DNA of 64,000 nucleotides from Nemertoderma westbladi (taxonomy: Eukaryota; Xenacoelomorpha; Nemertodermatida; Nemertodermatidae), in contig JAUCBJ010006272.1 in assembly GCA_032718475.1 (NCBI GenBank), forward strand, positions 1 to 64,000, read 5' to 3'. Each line of letters starts with the position of its first letter. Position 1 is the first letter of the stretch. The position numbers and the translations under genes were made by a program. This document shows, piece by piece, positions 1 to 11,526 of the stretch. The notes below the pieces were generated by a model. The model had not been told where the DNA came from, made no database searches, and saw only the letters and a list, made by a program, of their open reading frames with translations.

Positions 1-2459
1 TGGGTCGTACAACGGCCGGGCCAGATGTGCATAGAGGGTTTTCTAAGTAGTTTCTCTGTAGGCCTAACGATGTACAAGTGGGAAGGGTATTACTGATAGG
101 CCTGATTGTACTATCAATATATTGTAGAGAATCATCGATTTCCAAAGTGTGCTCCATAGCCTACATAAACAAAATCGATGTAGTTGGAAATGCTGAAATG
201 ATAGACAGACTGACAGATAGAATGATAGACTGGCAGTCTGGGTTTCATATAAAAACGAAAGTTACCAGTAATATATTTATATAATTCTGTAATTTATTTT
301 TAGAACTTCTGACCTTAGACAGTTAGACAAGACCGAGTATCATTTAGCGGTTCAAGTCTAGGCCTATCCCTATTTTAGCAGGCAGTACTGCAATAGGCAG
401 ATACTGAGATAGGGCAGATATGCTGACTGGCTGATGTATATATATATATGATATATAAATCAGGGTATATACTGATATAGCCTATCTATCTACAGATCTA
501 CTGAGCTATAGACTGATAGACAGATATAACTTTCCTGTCGAATACAGGAATAGGCATACTCGTACCAGGATTAGGCAGCCAGCAGGGCAGTGGGGTAGGG
601 TACGACAATTTGTTAAATATATATCGTCGTACTTCAGTACCGGTACAGTACTGCAGTACTTTCAGACTTTAGTACCCGGTACTTTGTACTTATTTTCGGG
701 TGGGCGGTGGGTCAATAAAATTTTGACCCGTCGGTACTACTGTATTACAGTATTAGGCCTAGCCTAAATCTGTCAGTATTTCAGTACCGGTTGCCGGTTT
801 TCGTATAAATTTTTTATTTATTCGTACTGTGACGACCACACAGGCAGACAGGGTATACGGACGGATGGCAGGATGAGCTATAACGAAAAGACAGAAGGAC
901 AGGCTGACAGGCCGAACTGCGGTGTAGTTCTAGAAGCGTGTGGTAGTCCCGATATACTAATAATATTTTTCGCTAACGCACAGACATACATGGAAGTATA
1001 TTTAGCCGTAAAGTCTAGTACAATAGTAAAAACGATGAATATACTGACAGACTGGTATAATGTAAGTTACCAGACTGTAATACGACCCATATATCGATGA
1101 CCGTACATACAAATATGCACCGCTAACTAGTAACTAGAGACTATGCAGCTATCAGGCTATGTCCTCGAACTGTAGCTGTATCTATCATCGGCACAATCAC
1201 ATATCTGAATGTGTCAGTATGTGTTGTGCTGAATACAGATCAATCAGTCCTATAGGCCCGTGGTACGAATAAATATTGCACCGTACCACAGATCGGCAGT
1301 CTGTCAATCCGTGAAACACTGAAACTGTCCGGTACGTAAAATCGTGGAGAATCCTGAGATATCCGCTAGATGGCGCTTTGTCGAGCGAGCGGATTTCACA
1401 CTTATTGAATGATATACTGTACTTTACATATCGTGGCAAGTACTTGTTAAGAAGATAGCAAGTAGACTTTACAATTACTTAGTATGTGTAGCAGGGATTT
1501 TCAACAGGTTAGTACAACAATCCACCACATATAGGGTTATATCAGATATGTGTCAGCTAATTTGGTTTTTTGCTTGTTGTTGTTGATTATTGGACCTACT
1601 TGACAGTTTATAAGTCAACATTAAATCTCTGCTACTTGCTATAAAATGGCGGGACTTGATTGGCTACAATTTGGACTAAGCGGGATTGCAGGATTAAGTG
1701 GAATACTGTAGAATTATCTCTCTTCGATATCTTCGATAAATTCGAATTATATTTGTTATTTTGAATTACTTTGTTATTACCAAAATTCACAGTGTATTAT
1801 ATATTTTATATTTCCCTATTGGCCATTCAAAATAGGCCTACATTTTACAATCATTCAATAGGTCTTTACTTTTACTTGGAGAACAAAGTTTCGATGAATT
1901 TAAATAACAAATTTCCTAATTGGCATGGCCGCTTTGAATTACAGTATTATACAATGCTTTAATTTTTTCTCACCTCAAGTACATTAATCTTCTCTTCAAA
2001 TTCTGAAGCTTCCTCCAAATGGTACTCCCCAAGTATTACCTGAACTGACCTGTTATGATAATAATTATAATTAATTTCACATAAACATACTGTAGTTTAG
2101 TTTTTAAAGTTTGTAAAGTATTGTATGTTTTTTGTTGGATATTAGCTTTTGAGAATTAGTTTAGGTAAATAAATTTCGTCCATTTATACGAGATTTCTCT
2201 ATGCATTATTACTTAGATACTGCGCAAGGATTCTGCTCATTATACTCTGCAGTTTTCTAACTATGGAAATAATCTAATTCAACTCTCACAAATAGATGCG
2301 AGATGATAGTCCTGGAGATAACTATTGTGTCGTCGTTCATCTGAATTTAAATATGTTTCAACCCCCAACGATCTCACCACACCCCAATTGAGATGGGTGA
2401 ACAATATGATATATACACGGGTCGGAGCACCAACACAAGACAGACTTACTGTGGGTACA
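1..2459. other. Gene-free flank rich in short palindromes
   Basis: No convincing coding exon was found; all open frames here are under 85 codons and unlike any family I know. The stretch has simple TATA/GATA-type runs and a cluster of GTAC/CCGG palindromes around 600-790. The same palindromes recur at 23160-23410. I see no RNA gene. Confidence 0.5.
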
Positions 2460-2674
2460 GTACTTTATCTGTCAGCCAATTTATGAATATAGCGATGCTT
2501 CACTTACAGCAGGACTCATTATTATGTGCTTTAGTGAAGTCCTATCACCAATTCTGTGATCTGCCCAGCAGTATTTTTTCTGTTTTGAGGATATATCGGA
2601 ATTGTGAATTGTTTCTGCAGCTGCTGCCTTAACTTCCTTTGTAAAGAAAGCCCTTACTCACACAGTGATCTACT
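2460..2674 (-). pseudogene. Fossil non-LTR retrotransposon, piece 1
   Basis: Aligned by eye, this matches the reverse-strand retrotransposon at about 43130-43335 (its RT-proximal coding part). The clearest block is 2573-2674 against 43225-43335, including the shared TTTCTGCAGCTGCT and CACAGTGATCT words. The match stops at 2674, where an inverted-repeat element begins, and resumes colinearly at 6117. No coding potential remains. Confidence 0.65.
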
Positions 2675-4972
2675 CGGCCCTTAAATGCCAAAAACGTCTA
2701 ACTCATTTTTACATAGTTTTGAGAAAAACGCAAACATACATACCTGTTATTTGAATCCTGATTGGTGGAAATCCTGTGAAATGATGTCATTAGGTAATTT
2801 ATAGTCATAAGATTCTCTGAACAGCATATTTTTAACTGAAACTCATATCTACATAGTGAAATGTGAGATATAGCGTATGTTAAACAAGCGCGATCAGGAG
2901 CGGGTTCTTACTGTCATACGCGGCTAAACACGAAATTGCTTCTAACTGCTAGATGGCACTAACCAGGCCGTCCGCTAATATGTTTTACTAATTTCTCTAT
3001 ACGGCTCCTACAAAATCGCTTGCTCCTTTCTCTATCGATCACTCGACAGAGAGCTAATTGTTCGAATCTATGAGCCACGCGGGAATAACCAAAACAATAA
3101 ACCCGAAATCGGCTCCCTAAGCTACTTAAAACGAGTGCGGGTGGTCTGACACTCGGCGTTCACTTACTGACTTATCGCAAAATACTGGAATTCACTGGCA
3201 GAATTGTTGAATGTGAGAATGTTTTAATAATCTACGGGGACCAGATCTGTTACTTTATTAGGGTCTAAACTTGGCCTTTGGCTGGCTTTAGGCCAGCAAC
3301 TTACTATTGTATACTGGATGCTGCTATCAGCTTGTTGCCCCGCTATTTTCAAATAACCGCCTAGCGTGAATAGTCTACAGTATTCTAAAACAATTACTTA
3401 AACTACTCTCCGCTATGCTGTGTACAAATTCTTATTTTATTTTATCGCTAAATTAATTACAGTCATAATACGGAATTGTGTACTAATTACTAGATGTTCC
3501 AGAATACGTAGTTCTAATTTATTACGTACTGGGTTATACTAGCAACAGCCTAAATACTGTATTAATTTGAACTAATCAGCAATCAATAAAGTGTAAACTA
3601 AGAAATATAAATCAATCAAGGAAACGGCGCCTATCTAAGCATTCACAATTAAGAATCAGGCACTCTTTAGCAACACAACACAAATAGCGTAGCAATAAGC
3701 TAGTAGTACGTTACTGCGCTAACTACCAGTCAGCTAGTGCACTAAAACCGCACATTAGCGTATCAGCATACCAGTATGTCAATTTTGTCAGTGTAAGACA
3801 CGAAGGCCACCCCCGGCTACATATAGGCTTCCTAACTAACCCCAAGTTCTGACCCTAACACTAAAAGGTAGAGACAAAATCTGGATCGTCAGCCCCTTAA
3901 TACTGTACTAGCGGCTGCTATCTTGTCCTCACTGACTAGCCCCAATCACAACGGTGGCCCTCCGCCAGCGTTGCCCCGCTTTGGATCCTCTGCACTCTCC
4001 TCCGTCGCTTCCCCCCGGTACGCCCGCCGCGCCTACCGGTACTTTAGCTCTCCATATTAGAACAAATAGCTACCGTATCGGCGCATGCATTCACAAACAG
4101 TCTGACAGTATAAAAGAAATCCCGTAGGATTACCACATCTCAATCACATAGAAGTCAGTAATTAAATGTAGAAATCATAGTTCGAGATTGTAATTAGCAG
4201 TAACCATATCAAATATACGTAATTTAAGAAAAAAACAGCAAAGAATTTAAATCAGAAATAACATGGCCATGCAGGAGGCAGAACAAGGAATTACACAGAA
4301 TAATTGCAAGAAGAATAGGAAGATGAAGAAAAATTGCAGTAGCACATACCGGAAACACAGCCAATTTATAGATGATGAAATAGGGATGACGCAATAATCG
4401 TCTCATTGGTCCAGCAAACCACGCCACCATTAGACCAACCTGGAACAGCTGGGCCAATAAGGAAGCCGGATTGTGTTCCTTGTCCTTCCAAATCGCAAAT
4501 TATTACCATATATGGTAATGAATTGTGTCCCAGTGGGCTTACAGGTTGCTGGCCATAACATTAATTTCGCGATTATTAAAGTACATTAAGCACAATTAGA
4601 TATATAGACAATTTAGAGACAAATATAAATGGAAATTAATACAAATACACAATTAATTTGATCAATATTAATAAACGGCAAGCTCGTATTAAGGTTTTAT
4701 AGGAACTTGCTACCGTAAATGTTATTTATCAATGTTTTATTACAAAATTATGTACGCAAAGCTACATACTATACAAAAATGGAAAAGATTTATAAACTTG
4801 GATATTTTGTTGTCCCTATCTAATTACGGCCGTATATCATTATGACTTAATCTAAATATTCTATACTGTATAATGGGCTGATAAATTAATAGTACACAGC
4901 GCCATATATCGTAACAGCGTATTTGCTTTTATGTTTCCATAGACATTTGTATGCCAAAACCGTGTATCTCAG

Positions 4973-6106
4973 AGTTAGTCTGTTTTGGCATGTATAAATT
5001 TGTTGTTTAACCTGAATTTCTAGGCATTCTTTCGTTTTTAGTGCTTCTCTGGTGGGACAAAAAATGCAACTGTAGCATAAAACTTACAAATGCCAAAAAA
5101 TGAATTTAGTTGGATAATATGATATTTTTGAGTCTCATATTCGTGATCAGCGTCTCAGAAACCCCCATGAAATTTAGTAATGATTTTTATTAACAAATTT
5201 GTTCTACATTTATATTTTTCGTGCCACACATTGACACATTTCTAAAAATGCCATAATCATCAAGGTACGATATATCTCATATATTCGATGATCAGCACTC
5301 CAAAAGAAATCAAAAATTTAAATAAAGGTCATAAAATTGGCTTGATTTTATGATGATTTTTCATCATCATGTCATTACTCATCATCATTACTTGTTTTTT
5401 CGTGCCCCAGGGGGTACATTCAAAATTACAAAAAAATTTCTCGAAGGTTATATTTGAGTTCTACAATCATCGTCAACATCCAAAAAACGCGATCTACCGC
5501 AAATAAATTTATTTTAGTTAGTCATAAAAACTTTTGAAAATTTTAGCACGAAAATGCTGGAGATGGGTGTCAGAAAGTTACCATGGCACGAAAACTAACA
5601 TACTGTAGCTATATAAATGGTGATTGCGATGTTGGATAGCACATTAAATTTTAGGACACCAGTAAAGTAAAACTAGGTACTAGTAAAAACATAATTGTAG
5701 GCTATAAGGCAAGTTTAGCGTCATTATTGTATTACGTAGATCATAGAGATAGACTGTTTTGGCAAATACAAATGAATAATTATTAGATATTGAATCCAAC
5801 GGAATACAAGTAGACATAATACACAGATATGAAAGAATACACAGATAGACGGTTTCGGCATAAAGGAAACCATAAATTCAAACTTGGTGTTTAATCCCAA
5901 ATCAATCTAAGTAAAGATAGATGGTTTTGGGATTTACTATTATTGACAGATGTTGAGATAGACGGTTTTGGCAAAAATATATCTCCTTAGGACTTCATAA
6001 TTACGTCTTAAGACTTGGCTAGAAAGATGCGCCTCGTTTTTCCGATTCCAAATATATTATGCATATGTAATTTTTCAAAAAAATTGAGTTAGACGGTTTT
6101 GGCATG
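4973..6106 (+). repeat. Recurrent AGACGGTTTTGGCA subterminal motif
   Basis: A motif close to TTAGACGGTTTTGGCA occurs near 4973, 5749, 5846, 5917, 5956 and 6090. The last copy is part of the right terminal repeat of the surrounding element, and an inverted copy at 2685-2705 is part of the left one. Five of the six direct copies fall in the last 360 bp. Such clusters often are transposase-binding sites, but that is inference here. Confidence 0.6.
5030..5600. repeat. Diverged tandem repeat, roughly 130-170 bp unit
   Basis: Blocks of the form TTTTTCGTGCC, then a CATATATTCGATGATCAGC-like block with CTC/CAT half sites, recur around 5100-5160, 5215-5300 and 5395-5490 with many changes. No coding signal is seen. 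Confidence 0.35.
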
Positions 6107-6116
6107 TAAAGGGCCG

Positions 6117-6200
6117 TACTGCATCAGTGGCAAGGGCTTCATAGCTTTTGCTCAGCTGCAGTGAAGCTGGATCTCACACTACTATGATGTTGCAAGAGAG
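6117..6200 (-). pseudogene. Fossil non-LTR retrotransposon, piece 2
   Basis: This aligns with about 43335-43420 of the reverse-strand retrotransposon. Shared words include GCTCAGCTG, GTGAAGCTGGATCTCACAC and GTTGCAA. It continues piece 1 (2460-2674) and is followed by piece 3 after two further insertions. Confidence 0.6.
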
Positions 6201-7260
6201 CACACATTATTTATACCATATTAAGTATGTTAAGACGGCTTAGAATGAATATTGTGAATATGAATATTGTAATCGCTTCTTGTAGTGTAATTCGCAATCG
6301 CAGTTGTGGCGTTCCCAACAGAGCGATCGAAAAATGCAAAACTATCCAAAATACTATTAATTTTAGTACCACGACGTTGTTGTTCCGCATTGAGACGCTG
6401 CGCTCCTCCTTAAACATGTATTCCCGGCTTTCTGAGCTGTTGAGATATAACATAAGAGGAACACCGGCTGACGGGTCTTTTCACCAGGGTTATTGCTTCC
6501 AATATGAATCAATTGATTGAGAGTTATAGTGCAGATATATTTAAGTCAGAGGGAAGTAATGTTGAATTGACATCAGTCAGTGTACCGTTATGACGTATCT
6601 GTATGGGATGATTGCTGACCTGTTCCCAGGAGAGGCAATGGCGCGAAATGACCGCAAACACAAAATAAATTTTATTGGGTTTTAAAAAATGTTTTAATTA
6701 AATTAAAAACGTTACGGGAAAGGAACAGGTTATAGTGGCGATGTTTTCTAACCAAAATAATAAACTATACATTATTTCACTTGCGGTCAATTTCGGCTGA
6801 AGATCACTACTTTCGCTTGCGGTCAAAGTGCGCCACGATCTGTCCCAAGAAGTGTGTAATGGGAGAATGACACTGACAGTACCGGTACGGTGTTATCTAT
6901 CTACATGTAATGCAGCATTCAAAGCTATAGGCCTCATAGATTTGTCAAATACTTCACAAAATTTTATCAAAAGTGACAGTTGAAAGAAAAATTGCAATTT
7001 GTATCAATCATTTTCTATAATTTATCATATTTGTTAGTTATTTGTCAAATACTTAACACAAATTTATGAAAATTGTCAGTCAAAAGAAAAGTTGTAATTT
7101 TATCGAGAACTTAGTATAACTTGCCAAAATTGTTAGTTATTTGTGAAGTATTTACAAAATATTTAAAAATTTACATGGTCTCTCGGTTTGACAAATAAAA
7201 CAATCAGATATCAAGCAGACAACAAGAAGTATTTTATAGTAGAACTACTATTATTTTTCA
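6201..7260. other. Unidentified insert in the retrotransposon fossil
   Basis: About 1.06 kb separates two colinear fossil pieces, so the segment is probably an insertion, though I could not define its ends. 6940-7170 holds about two and a half diverged copies of a unit of roughly 115 bp with the words TTTGTCAAATACTT and GTCAGT. The overlapping small frames at 6211-6520 look random. Confidence 0.4.
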
Positions 7261-7300
7261 TCAGGGTAGTCCGATTTCTAAGTTCCGTTGGCGCAAAGAC

Positions 7301-7877
7301 TGTGACGGGATCCCTGAGTTGGCGAGGGAATCCCGACCGGGTTTTGTCTTGGTTCATACGCGTCGCCGCGTCCGCTTACTGTGGCTGAATTACTGAAGGC
7401 TAAAGGCCGGTTATAATAAAAGAGTTTGGTGTTAATGTTGTTAATCTCTCATAAGTATACAAGTACCAGGTTGTAATCAGTACAACAGTAATCACAATGA
7501 TAGCAGACAACGACGGCGACGGTTGAAAGCCGTCCGACTTCTGCTCACCCAATATACCAACTAAAGTACAATTGACAGAGTAACGGTCATATATTACATG
7601 GGACACATTAATTACCTAGGTGTGGCCAACCAGTGGACGCGCTGTAATTGGACACATGCTGTCCCTCCATTGGTCGATCTATCCCCTGTTCCTATGCTGC
7701 TTCTACCCTGAGATGAGCTGTGTGCTGGCATCTCTCCCTGTGGCTGGCACTGTATATTGCTAGGTGCTAATTGTTAGGTGACATTATATTTGTAATGTCA
7801 CCTAATCAACCATAATTGGTAAAAAGCCACTCTCCCCATTTTCCACTGGGTAGTGCAGCGAATTGGATACGCTAACA
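7301..7877 (+). mobile_element. Solo LTR (577 bp) with 5-bp target duplication
   Basis: The segment starts TGTGACGGGATC and ends CGCTAACA, so it has the TG...CA ends of a retroviral-type LTR. It is flanked by a perfect AAGAC duplication (7296-7300 and 7878-7882). Removing it joins 7300 to 7883 and restores the sequence of the related retrotransposon near 43462, an independent check on the insertion. It contains an inverted repeat at about 7784-7815 and no internal protein-coding region. A second member of the family is at 11272-13664. Which retrotransposon class it belongs to (Gypsy-like ends) is inference. Confidence 0.85.
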
Positions 7878-7882
7878 AAGAC

Positions 7883-8110
7883 TAAGTTTATTATTTATTA
7901 CTTTGGCCATAACAAGACGATTTTCACTGGATAAGGAATGAAGTGTAAATACATTAGGCCTACGCTGTTATCCTGCATTTTTTTCTTTCGAAACAGAATA
8001 TCTAGGACTTATTACCACTGGGTCCAGTAGAGTCTATAGCATTCCGATTTATTTCTTGAACTGGGTCCCTGCCGAAAATAACCCATTTGACCCTATAACC
8101 CATGAAAATA
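7883..8110 (-). pseudogene. Fossil non-LTR retrotransposon, piece 3 (endonuclease region)
   Basis: This aligns with about 43462-43670 of the reverse-strand retrotransposon. Shared words include TTGGCCA, CGAAACAGAAT, CCACTGGGTCCA and TTCTTGAACTGGGT. It is the third piece, in order, of one degraded copy and has no open frame. Confidence 0.7.
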
Positions 8111-8411
8111 ACCAAATAACACAAATGACTAGCATGCATGCAACCAGTTGTCTATGGAACAGGTTTAGCTATCTCTTAACCCTATTAAATCATGAGAGTT
8201 TCGTTATCATACCGGTCACTTAGGTTGGAATTTACACCTACCTTGTATGAACAACTAACTGGTTGCCTGACGCCTGAGTGCCAGAAACGAATAATGATCT
8301 GGTACACTCCAGAAATGTACATGTAATCACTAACATAACATAAGTAGCATAAGGATACTGTAGAGCTACTGTAGATGGTGACAGTAGCAATAATATGTGT
8401 GTGTAACTCAC

Positions 8412-8607
8412 CCTTCTATAAGTGAATGACAGTGGGCTGCTGTAATAACATACTGTGGGAGAACCAAAGTTCCACCACATTCATGCCCCGAGTCATCCTG
8501 TACAGTAACCATCCAAGGCCAGGAACCCGGTTCGGCCTCGGTACCGCCGACAATTCGTAAGTATAATGAGGGTCTAATAGAGGGAACTCCGCATCCCATA
8601 ACACATC
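8412..8607 (-). CDS. Trypsin-like (S1) serine protease, single exon
   Basis: The exon lies between a 3' splice site (TTTCAG ending at 8608) and a 5' splice site (GTGAGT, 8411-8406) on the reverse strand, 196 nt. It encodes a [10 protein letters not shown] pro-segment, the activation site R-IVGG, the GSWPWMV strand and the ITAAHC motif with the catalytic His. This is the N-terminal half of an S1 protease domain. The Cys before the cleavage site would tether the light chain, as in the transmembrane and clip/hepsin-like groups. Exons with the catalytic Asp and Ser (GDSGGP) were not found in the window. The downstream side holds repeats, so the gene is either split by long introns or an orphan fragment. 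Other exons could lie upstream in the repeat-rich 8.7-14.2 kb region, but none was recognised. Confidence 0.8.
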
Positions 8608-8954
8608 CTGAAACAATTATTTACCTTGGAGGCCCAATACATTTCTCCACTCATACTATATATTATCATCCATACGTCCCCCTTTATTAATTTTCTTTGT
8701 ACTCGGGTTTTCGAGGGCGCTGTTTCCAATGGGCCTAATCTCGAAATGATCTAACCTATAATTAATGACTTACGTCTACGAGGCATGCGTAATTAACAAA
8801 TCTCGTTTACCATTTATCCATAAAATCTATGAAGCTACTGTGAAGCTACTTTTATGAAGGGCGAGCCATGAGGCAAGATGTTTGAGACTTATTTAGATAT
8901 ATTATTACATAATTTTGAACCCTCAGTCTACCATTTACTCTCAATCGATCTTTC

Positions 8955-9515
8955 GGCCTCAGATTGAATGTCTGAGGCATAGTCAGGGCCTCAGGTTGAG
9001 GGTCTGAGGCATAGTCAGAGCCTCAGATTGAGTGTCTGAGGTATAGTCAGGGCCGCAGAATGAGGGTCTGAGGCATAATCAGAGCCTCAGATTGAGGGTC
9101 TGAGGCATAGTCAGAGCCTCAGATTGAGGGTCTGAGGTATAATCAGCGTCTCAGATTGAGGGTCTGAGTCATAGTCAGGGCCTCAGATTGAGGGTCTGAG
9201 GCATAGTCAGGGCCACAGATTGAGGGTCTGATGCATAGTCAGGGCCTCGGTTGAGGGTCTGAGGCATAATCAAGGCCTCAGATTGAGGGCCTGATGCATA
9301 GTCAGGGCCTCAGATTGAGGGTCTGGGGCATAGTCAGGCCCTCAGGTTTAGTGTAAGAGGCATAGTCAGAGCCTTAGATTGAGTGTCTGAGGCACAGTCA
9401 GGGCCTCACATTGAGGGTCTGAGGCATAGTCGGGGCCTCAGATTGAGGGTCTGAGGCACAATCAGAGCGTGAGCCTCAGATTGAGGGTCTGGGGCATAGT
9501 CAGAGCCTCAGCTCA
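8955..9515. repeat. 32-bp minisatellite, about 17 copies
   Basis: The unit has the form CTCAGATTGAGGGTCTGAGG followed by CATAGTCAGAGC; most copies differ at one to four positions. It lies inside the left arm of the 8.7-14.2 kb inverted repeat and is absent from the right arm, so it arose or was inserted after the arms formed. Confidence 0.9.
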
Positions 9516-10426
9516 TAACCTCTTCCCTCATAACCTCCTCACTTGTATCCTCTTACTTGTGTGAGTTCGAACCATAGAAGAGCATTATTCTTTTTCCTAG
9601 CTCCACGTTGACTCTAGTGTACACTAGCTTCGACCCTCTCAGCTGTAGTGAGAGTCTATAATTTGTTGAGAAAGTAAACAAATGGATCGAATAGTGATAG
9701 TATGCAACCTTGGAAGTTAATGCGCTGTCTTATGAGTAAAAGCCAAGAGATAGACTTCAGGTTGCCTCTGTTGGTTCACTCTTCTTAACTTTACAATAGA
9801 GTTTTCTAGCACGGGTTCAAATCCAACTAAAAATCCTGTACATTTTGCGCTGAACACTTAGGAGTTATGATGTCTCCAATCATCAATTAATAGTTTGGCA
9901 ATTCACTCGAAACTTTTCAAATTCTCTGTAACTTATGATTGGTTGACTGATTTAAGGTCCTAGGTATCCATTCTCTTATTGATCTATTACATTTTCAGAT
10001 TATATTTAGATTTTTGTTACTTATGATTGGTTGATTAATTTAAGCTCCTCCCTGTCGCATTCTCAGATAGTATTTAATCCCCTTTAGTTGTAAAAACCCC
10101 ATTGTAATATAAATTGATTTACTGTTGACATCTCTCTCTTATGTTATTATTTAAAAGTTTATATTCGTAATTTAATTAAATTTATAGAGGAGACCATCCT
10201 TCCAATTCGAAGCAGTGACTCTCGTCTTGCCTTATTTGCTTAACTTTAAACCTTTATCAGTTCAACAGATCATTGGCCTAATCTCAAATTATCTATTACA
10301 TCTCAATCAATCTTATATTTTGCCAATATTATTGCTACTTTGAATTGGAATTCAGAATTATAAAATATAAAACTCTGTATGTAGTGTAATTAAATGTAAA
10401 AGTAACCTATTTTATACTCTTTTATA

Positions 10427-10588
10427 ATGCGTAATCATGAACAATGTTTGGATTGTAATAAAGAAATGAGACAAGACAATCTATCTCGTCATATGGAAAC
10501 ACACAAAAAGGTTAAACTAATGGAAAGATTACCAAAGAAATTTAAAAAACATGATGATATTTTTAGTGAAGATGAAAAGAAAAAGTGA
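10427..10588 (+). CDS. Small C2H2 zinc-finger ORF (53 aa)
   Basis: ATG at 10427 opens a 53-codon frame with one C2H2 finger, CLDCNKEMRQDNLSRHMETH (residues 7-26), followed by a Lys-rich tail. Finger spacing (C-x2-C-x12-H-x3-H) is canonical. About 400-500 bp upstream, two copies of CTTATGATTGGTTGA (near 9933 and 10021) could serve as CCAAT-type promoter boxes. It is probably the N-terminal part of a larger, now frameshifted protein: the next 700 bp keep acidic and Lys/Glu-rich coding character in shifting frames. Its location inside an inverted-repeat element suggests a mobile-element gene. Function unknown; DNA binding is inferred from the finger. Confidence 0.5.
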   Translation: MRNHEQCLDCNKEMRQDNLSRHMETHKKVKLMERLPKKFKKHDDIFSEDEKKK

Positions 10589-11271
10589 GGTGGGCGTGAG
10601 ATATTAAATATAAAACAGTTATGAATATTTTGAAAGGGATACAGAAATAGTTACCTTTAGAAAAATAAGAAAATTTGAGTGAGAAAGATGAAGAAGAAGG
10701 GAATGATGAGGTGGAGAATGAAAATAGTGAGAGTCAGGATGAAGTTGAAGAGAGTGAGGTTGAGGACGAAGAAAGTGAAGATCAGGATGAGGATGAAGAA
10801 AGCGAGAATAAGAAGTTGAGTGATGAAGATAGTGATGATCAGGCGGAGAATGAAGTATGTGAGGAACAAGAAGATGAAGAAAATGTAGGTCAGGAAAGTG
10901 AAGAAAGTGAGGGAGAGAATGAGGATAATGAAACAGAGGATTAATATTATAATAAAGAGGAAATATTGAGAAAATTACTCGAAAATAAGAATAAATTGCA
11001 GAAAATTATTAAACATTTGAAGGAAAATGAAGAAAATAAAGGTGACATTAACCCAAGTTCTAGGAAGTAAAATTAAATTACAGAAATTTATTAAACATTT
11101 AGAAGAGAATGAGGAAACTAAAGAAGAGATATTGAGATAAATATTAGTAATCAAAAATCAAATGCAGAAAATGTCCTTGGAAATAAAAGTAAATTATTGA
11201 AAATTAATGAACAATTGAATAAAATTAACAAACAATTGGATAAAGAGGAAGATGAAACTGAAGAAAATCAA
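10589..11271 (+). pseudogene. Acidic/coiled-coil coding remnant downstream of the finger ORF
   Basis: 10675-10944 is an open frame of 89 codons starting with TTG. It is almost entirely Glu/Asp/Ser/Asn and has no domain I recognise. After its stop, 10948-11270 keeps lysine/glutamate-rich stretches (e.g. EEILRKLLENKNKLQK) in changing frames, as expected of a decayed coiled coil. The character continues for about 70 nt after the LTR insertion (13665-13735), so that LTR probably broke one long frame. Low-complexity sequence alone could mimic this. Confidence 0.4.
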
Positions 11272-11526
11272 TGTGACGGGATCAGAGGAACCCGACCGGT
11301 TAATTTTATGTTACGCGTCACCGCACGATTGAGACAAGAGTTTGTTGTTGTTATTCTGATCTTGATATAAGCCGATGATAATATTGTATATGTAATAGCA
11401 CAGTTTGGAATATTGCAATGTTGAGTTAAGTAATGTACCGGTAAAGATGATGTTACAGGTGACAGATAATGACGGTACTAAAGTGTCACCCATCTGCCCT
11501 ACGTGACTGAGATAACTGACCGGTAA

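Larger units (their letters stand above)
2675..6116. mobile_element. 3.4-kb terminal-inverted-repeat DNA element, probably non-autonomous
   Basis: The left end starts CGGCCCTTAAATGCCAAAAA and continues with a CGTCTAACTCA block. The reverse complement of the right end starts CGGCCCTTTACATGCCAAAA and continues the same way, giving terminal inverted repeats of about 30 bp. The flanks are TACT (2671-2674) and TACT (6117-6120), a likely 4-bp target duplication. The host sequence is a retrotransposon fossil that continues colinearly on both sides, which supports a real insertion. No transposase was recognised inside: the longest frame (about 4224-4457) resembles nothing I know. The superfamily is not assigned. 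Confidence 0.7.

Noticed and set aside
2880-3200. LTR-like promoter region (ACTTAAAACGAG and nearby)
   Set aside because: No second copy, no TG...CA ends with target duplication; lies inside the 3.4-kb terminal-repeat element.
8955-9515. CRISPR-like 32-bp repeats
   Set aside because: Contiguous diverged units without spacers; a minisatellite.
10657-10869. 70-codon hydrophobic ORF on the minus strand, looking like membrane segments
   Set aside because: It is the antisense of the acidic coding remnant; Glu/Asp codons read backwards give Phe/Leu/Ile.
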